Of a stretch of DNA of 64,000 nucleotides, positions 60,281-64,000 are shown piece by piece. Both the position numbers and the translations under genes were made by a program. Numbering within the stretch: the stretch's first letter is position 1; each line of letters starts with the position of its first letter. The stretch comes from Paraphysoderma sedebokerense (taxonomy: Eukaryota; Blastocladiomycota; Physodermatomycetes; Physodermatales; Physodermataceae), in contig JAHLJZ010000012.1 in NCBI GenBank assembly GCA_025602915.1, positions 427,824 through 491,823 on the forward strand. The letters are read 5' to 3'. Below the pieces are notes generated by a model. The model ran no database searches and was not told where the DNA came from. It saw nothing but the letters and a program-made list of their open reading frames with translations.

Positions 60281-63200
60281 CTCAAAACCATTATTATTGT
60301 CTGTAATCATCATGTGCTAGACTTTCTGTATACATCTTCTAAAATCAAGTCTGAGTACCCGAGCCAATGCATGGTTCAGTCTTCCAAGTCTTCCGTCGTT
60401 AATAGTGCGACCATCAATCAAATATTCAGTCCTAAGAGCCAATCGCGCCACGAGCATCATCACCATTTAGTATTCATAACGATCAAACCAAGGAAGTAAC
60501 TGGCATTACAAGTCATGCTATAGTTTCGTTAACAAGAATATTTCGCGGATCCACTCTTAGAGCAGACACGAGTTTGGGCAATCGGCGAAGCGTGAATTAC
60601 GGCATAACAGTTCACGAGTTGAGTAGTCCAATACACAATAAACAAATCATTAAAAATCCTGATGAGAGGTGAATCTTTTCGCGAAGAAACTTTGGTAACC
60701 CTGCCGCCTCCAAAAAAATGGCACCATTTTGGATAGTAAGTATGTAACATATGTAAAAATCAACGAATAACAAATAATTAAGACACAGCATCAGATGAAT
60801 GATATCAAACAGAACAATAGCGGATGAATCGAGAAATCTAATCTGGATCAATTGTAAAAGCAAACAAGCGATTAATAGCACGAAGCAAGAGGATGGCTCT
60901 CGTCGCCTCACGACAAAACGGAATTTCAAATTTAAGATCTTCGCATCTGACACTATTTGAAAGTAAACGCGTTGCCGGAAGGACGGTGATAAGTGCTAGT
61001 TTTATGTGAAAACTTTTGTGGTCCCCCGTATCGATTGGAACACCAGCTTCAGCGCCTCGTAAGAGGATGCACATGTAAAAATATAATTCCACATGGAATA
61101 ATGCTCTTTTTGATTATCACTTCTTGATTATACATTTGTCTTGACAGGCGGTTCTTCCACGCAAATGTTGATAAATCAGAATCAGTTAGAGACTGTTCTC
61201 CATATTGCCCAAAACGAATGTATAGTCACTGTTGTCTTCGCTTCTACGTTGCTTCTTATGCTAAATATTGAAAAGTTGAATAAAATGTTTTGGGACTGGA
61301 TCAGTCAACGGTACTGTGATTCCATGAGCCGCGATAAGTAGGCAAGTCGTAATTATTTACTATCTTGCAACATCTTACTTAATCTGCGAGTACGGTGATG
61401 CGGAATGAATTTTTGACAACGCATTACATTGGATATTTTCAGTCGGCGTAAGATATCCTCGAAACATGTAAATTGGGTCACAAATTGCCCCATTGAAACA
61501 CATCAAACAATAACTAACAGTTACAAAGGATCATGACAGCAGAAAATGACATCAGACATAAGATCAAACAAATTTGTTAACTTGGACCATTAGAACAAGT
61601 GAATTTTTTACAGATTGTACATTGAAGGACAATGACCTTCCGTTTTTCCGATCGTCAATATTGCAGTCCTCGAAAGATGTCTCCAATACACAAGAACGTA
61701 ACTCTGCCGCGGATTTGGCTTCATGAGTTGGTGGGTGTTTCTGTTAAAGATTGAAGAATCTATTTTTAGCTTTCTATTTTTAGTATAGTTTACAATATGT
61801 TATTGTTTATATTTAGCTGGTTACAATTAGTCATTCATTGTATGATAAAGTAGTTAGGCTTTGCATTTATTGTTGTTATATTAGTTTAGGCGCATAAGTG
61901 GCTAATCATGATAAAAAGCCTCAACGCGTAGTTTAAGTGTTTATTCCGCAGTATTACTTAAGCCTATATTTAGTTCATTATTTATCTATAAAAGAGAGAT
62001 CTTTGATGAGATGAGCCACGCTCCATTTACAAGACAAAGCAAAATAACAAAGATGGATTGGAATTAGTTCATTAGGCATACAACGGGATACACGCGTCAC
62101 ACACTTGCTACACTTATAACAAAAGGGTAGATTACTGACACTTCACAGAATTACCCGCAAATACATTTTCAGCCTCCCAATGGCACAAAATCAAAACCAA
62201 CAATACTTAGCTATTATCCTGTAATATACACCAACTGTTTGACACTCCTAATAATACCCATTGTTCCTCCCCCCCTCCTTTGACGACTGCTCAAAGAAGG
62301 TTGTCACGTAAACATTACGTGACCCGCACCCGCAGGTGAAAAAGAGTATCAGGCCTCGCCTCGAGGCAAATGCAGACCAGTGCGCAGCTACGGCGCAACA
62401 ATAACATGTCATGTTCCACGAGAGACAGCGGCAACTCCTAAAATGGACGCATCTTAGAAGAAGACCGCGACAATCCTGAGGGTCCTTCTAGACCCAATAC
62501 CACATGCCACCACTACCACAAAACCTAGGTGGAGGGCGGGTGGGTGGTCCAAAAACAAGTCCCGTTGTCTTTTGCCTAAAAGGTATCTTGAGAACCCATG
62601 AAACTAACTTTGGTTCTTATTTGTTCACGCCAAAGGGCTTCCTTTGTAACACTGATGTGACGTCATAGTTAGGCTAAACCTAGATGAACCTTGGGTGCCT
62701 CAACCCATCAAAGCGCTTTACTTCGCAAAGATCACATTACTCTCTAAATAAATACTCTGATCTTTTGGACTCTAATCTCAACAGTTTCAACCCATCAGAG
62801 CACTTCGCAACCTCACATTCCTAACCGAATGTCAGGTGCGAATGTATTTGACTACGAGTCGTATTATATCGTTATGTATTGACAAATTGTGAATTTCTAT
62901 ATGCAATACGCCAACAATTTATCAGAAAAAGAATATTTGAGGGCACGTTTCCTTATATGCTGATAAAAGAAACAGGCCTTGTCACTGATTTCCGATACAC
63001 GCGGGTATTTACAAAACACAATTCTAATAGCGCTAGTAATAAACTTTTCAGAAGTTCTTAACCGACCATCTTCCTTTTCCCTTCTTTTAGGATGATAACA
63101 CCATATGAACTAATGTGAATGACACGAGATCGGAAGGGACAAGGTATATATTTAAAAAATTTCCTGCCACACCACCAATTAAAATTTCGATATTGACAAC

Positions 63201-64000
63201 AATTATAATTCATCACGTTGCTTCCACACTACCATTCGATGTTTCAGCTAATGGTTGACAAAGCTTTGCCCTAAATGTGCTGTAAATGTATGAATATCTT
63301 TGGCCAGCTGATGGCATCTTACTTTTTGTTTACCTTATAATTATCTGTTCAGTTAATCAGTTTACTATTCAGTCTTCTTCATGGCTCGTATAATCACCAT
63401 TATACATCGATGTTTCGTTCATAAAATAAACTGTTCACTCCATCTTGATCTTCATGACCACCTTATGTTGATTTTGATCTGACTCTGTCCTTCCTTGATG
63501 TAGGCCGTCTCCTTAATTTCGTCGGTTCATCGTTGGTGACCTCTGCCATTACTCTCGGTATTGTCGAACGGTCATAATATTTCTTCATTATCGCTTCAGA
63601 TGACCATATGTATTCTCAGGCTTCCTCTGGGGACCACACGGCTGAAACCTGAGAAGGAAGGACAGCGGTTCGAATGGAATGTGTTTAAAACGCGTTGGTA
63701 AATTGGCTTCACTAAAAATCTCAGATATCCAGCGTCTGATCGTGTCTGCTGTCGCTGCATTTTAAATTAAAATAGGGTGTTAGTCTCAAAGCGCCGCCAG
63801 TATTTAATGAGAATACTATAGATGTCTGTTCTAGATTTTTAAGGGCAGGGCATACTGTAAAATATTTTCGAATCAATTTCAACGATAAACAAATCTCCAT
63901 ACCAAACTTGGGATACCAGTCAATAAAAGTCAAAGAATAAAGAGCTGCATATCAATTTTACAGATTGACCAGAAGTTCTACATCACAAACCAAACAACTA
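60281..64000. other. Gene-poor 3.7 kb end of window
   Basis: AT-rich sequence without a gene I can support. The longest open frames are on the minus strand at 60529-61092 (up to 113 codons, hydrophobic stretches, no family recognised). They could be exons of a hypothetical gene but no clean splice pair joins them. The repeat-like segment at 62302-62820 lies inside. A TATA-like TCTATAAAAGAG occurs at about 61985. Confidence 0.5.
62302..62820. repeat. Repeat-like segment, possible degenerate transposon remnant
   Basis: This stretch differs from its AT-rich flanks in being richer in GC. It opens with a perfect 9-base inverted repeat, GTCACGTAA (62303-62311) and TTACGTGAC (62315-62323), around a 3-base loop. 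It includes a CRE-like TGACGTCA at 62658-62665. Two imperfect direct repeats of about 33-40 bases, CAACCCATCA-AGCGCTTTAC type, start at 62701 and 62788. A TGTCACG start is reminiscent of fungal LTRs, but no matching target duplication or coding remnant was found, so the transposon reading is only a suggestion. Confidence 0.3.

Noticed and set aside
60529-61092. Minus-strand open frames that might be exons of a gene
   Set aside because: No recognised family, no clean donor before the stop at 60838, and the frames beyond the putative acceptor disagree.
61141-61341. 66-codon plus-strand open frame
   Set aside because: Short, no motif, and no neighbouring exon joins it.
61742-62050. Possible solo LTR (TGTTA ... 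AATAACA with TATA-like box)
   Set aside because: No target-site duplication at the ends, no primer-binding site and no second copy in the window.
63655-63690. GGTTCGAAT resembling a tRNA B box
   Set aside because: Does not continue as GGTTCGANTCC and the flanks do not pair as tRNA stems.

Overview
The window is nuclear DNA of an opisthokont with short introns and densely packed genes. The best fit is a zoosporic (chytrid-grade) fungus or a close relative such as an aphelid. Fungal affinity comes from a vezatin of the fungal VezA type and a TPR-like protein of a kind known from filamentous fungi. A flagellated stage is implied by two cilium proteins, KIF6 (kinesin-9) and CFAP57. Genes common in animals but lost from most higher fungi also occur: an Integrator subunit (INTS4), a peroxisomal DHAP acyltransferase (GNPAT type), AGGF1 and a cortactin/HS1-like protein. 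Almost every gene is split by GT-AG introns, mostly around 50 to 120 bases, so the models below are spans assembled from adjoining exons.

Layout. 0.4-14.4 kb, all minus strand: KIF6, AGGF1-like (OCRE, FHA, G-patch), a TPR-like protein of unknown function, a large RasGEF preceded by several ubiquitin-like folds, and a 122-residue cortactin-like protein. 15-25 kb, plus strand: GNPAT-type acyltransferase ending in SKL, alkaline ceramidase, CFAP57. 25.8-30.1 kb, minus: ARP2 and a histidine acid phosphatase. 30.5-35.3 kb, plus: INTS4. 35.5-36.5 kb, minus: an HNH-type zinc protein matching the C-terminal part of EXD2. 36.9-39.7 kb, plus: a VIT/VWA protein. 39.8-44.3 kb, minus: vezatin and the spliceosomal cyclophilin CWC27. 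44.6-45.8 kb, plus: derlin. 46.5-48.8 kb, minus: a Sel1-repeat protein. 49.9-52.1 kb, plus: the DEAD-box helicase ROK1/DDX52. 52.5-53.7 kb, minus: Ran GTPase. 54.2-60.3 kb, plus: a bacterial-type (Type IIG/Eco57I-like) N6-adenine DNA methyltransferase and a TBC1D22/Gyp1 RabGAP. The last 3.7 kb have no gene I can support and contain repeat-like sequence.

Functional links are loose, as expected for eukaryotic gene order. Three themes recur: flagellum (KIF6, CFAP57); actin and membrane traffic (cortactin-like, ARP2, vezatin, RasGEF, TBC1D22, derlin); RNA processing (AGGF1, CWC27, INTS4, ROK1). The most unusual gene is the intron-bearing adenine methyltransferase with a TaqI-like specificity region. 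The minimal cortactin and the UBL-array RasGEF follow.
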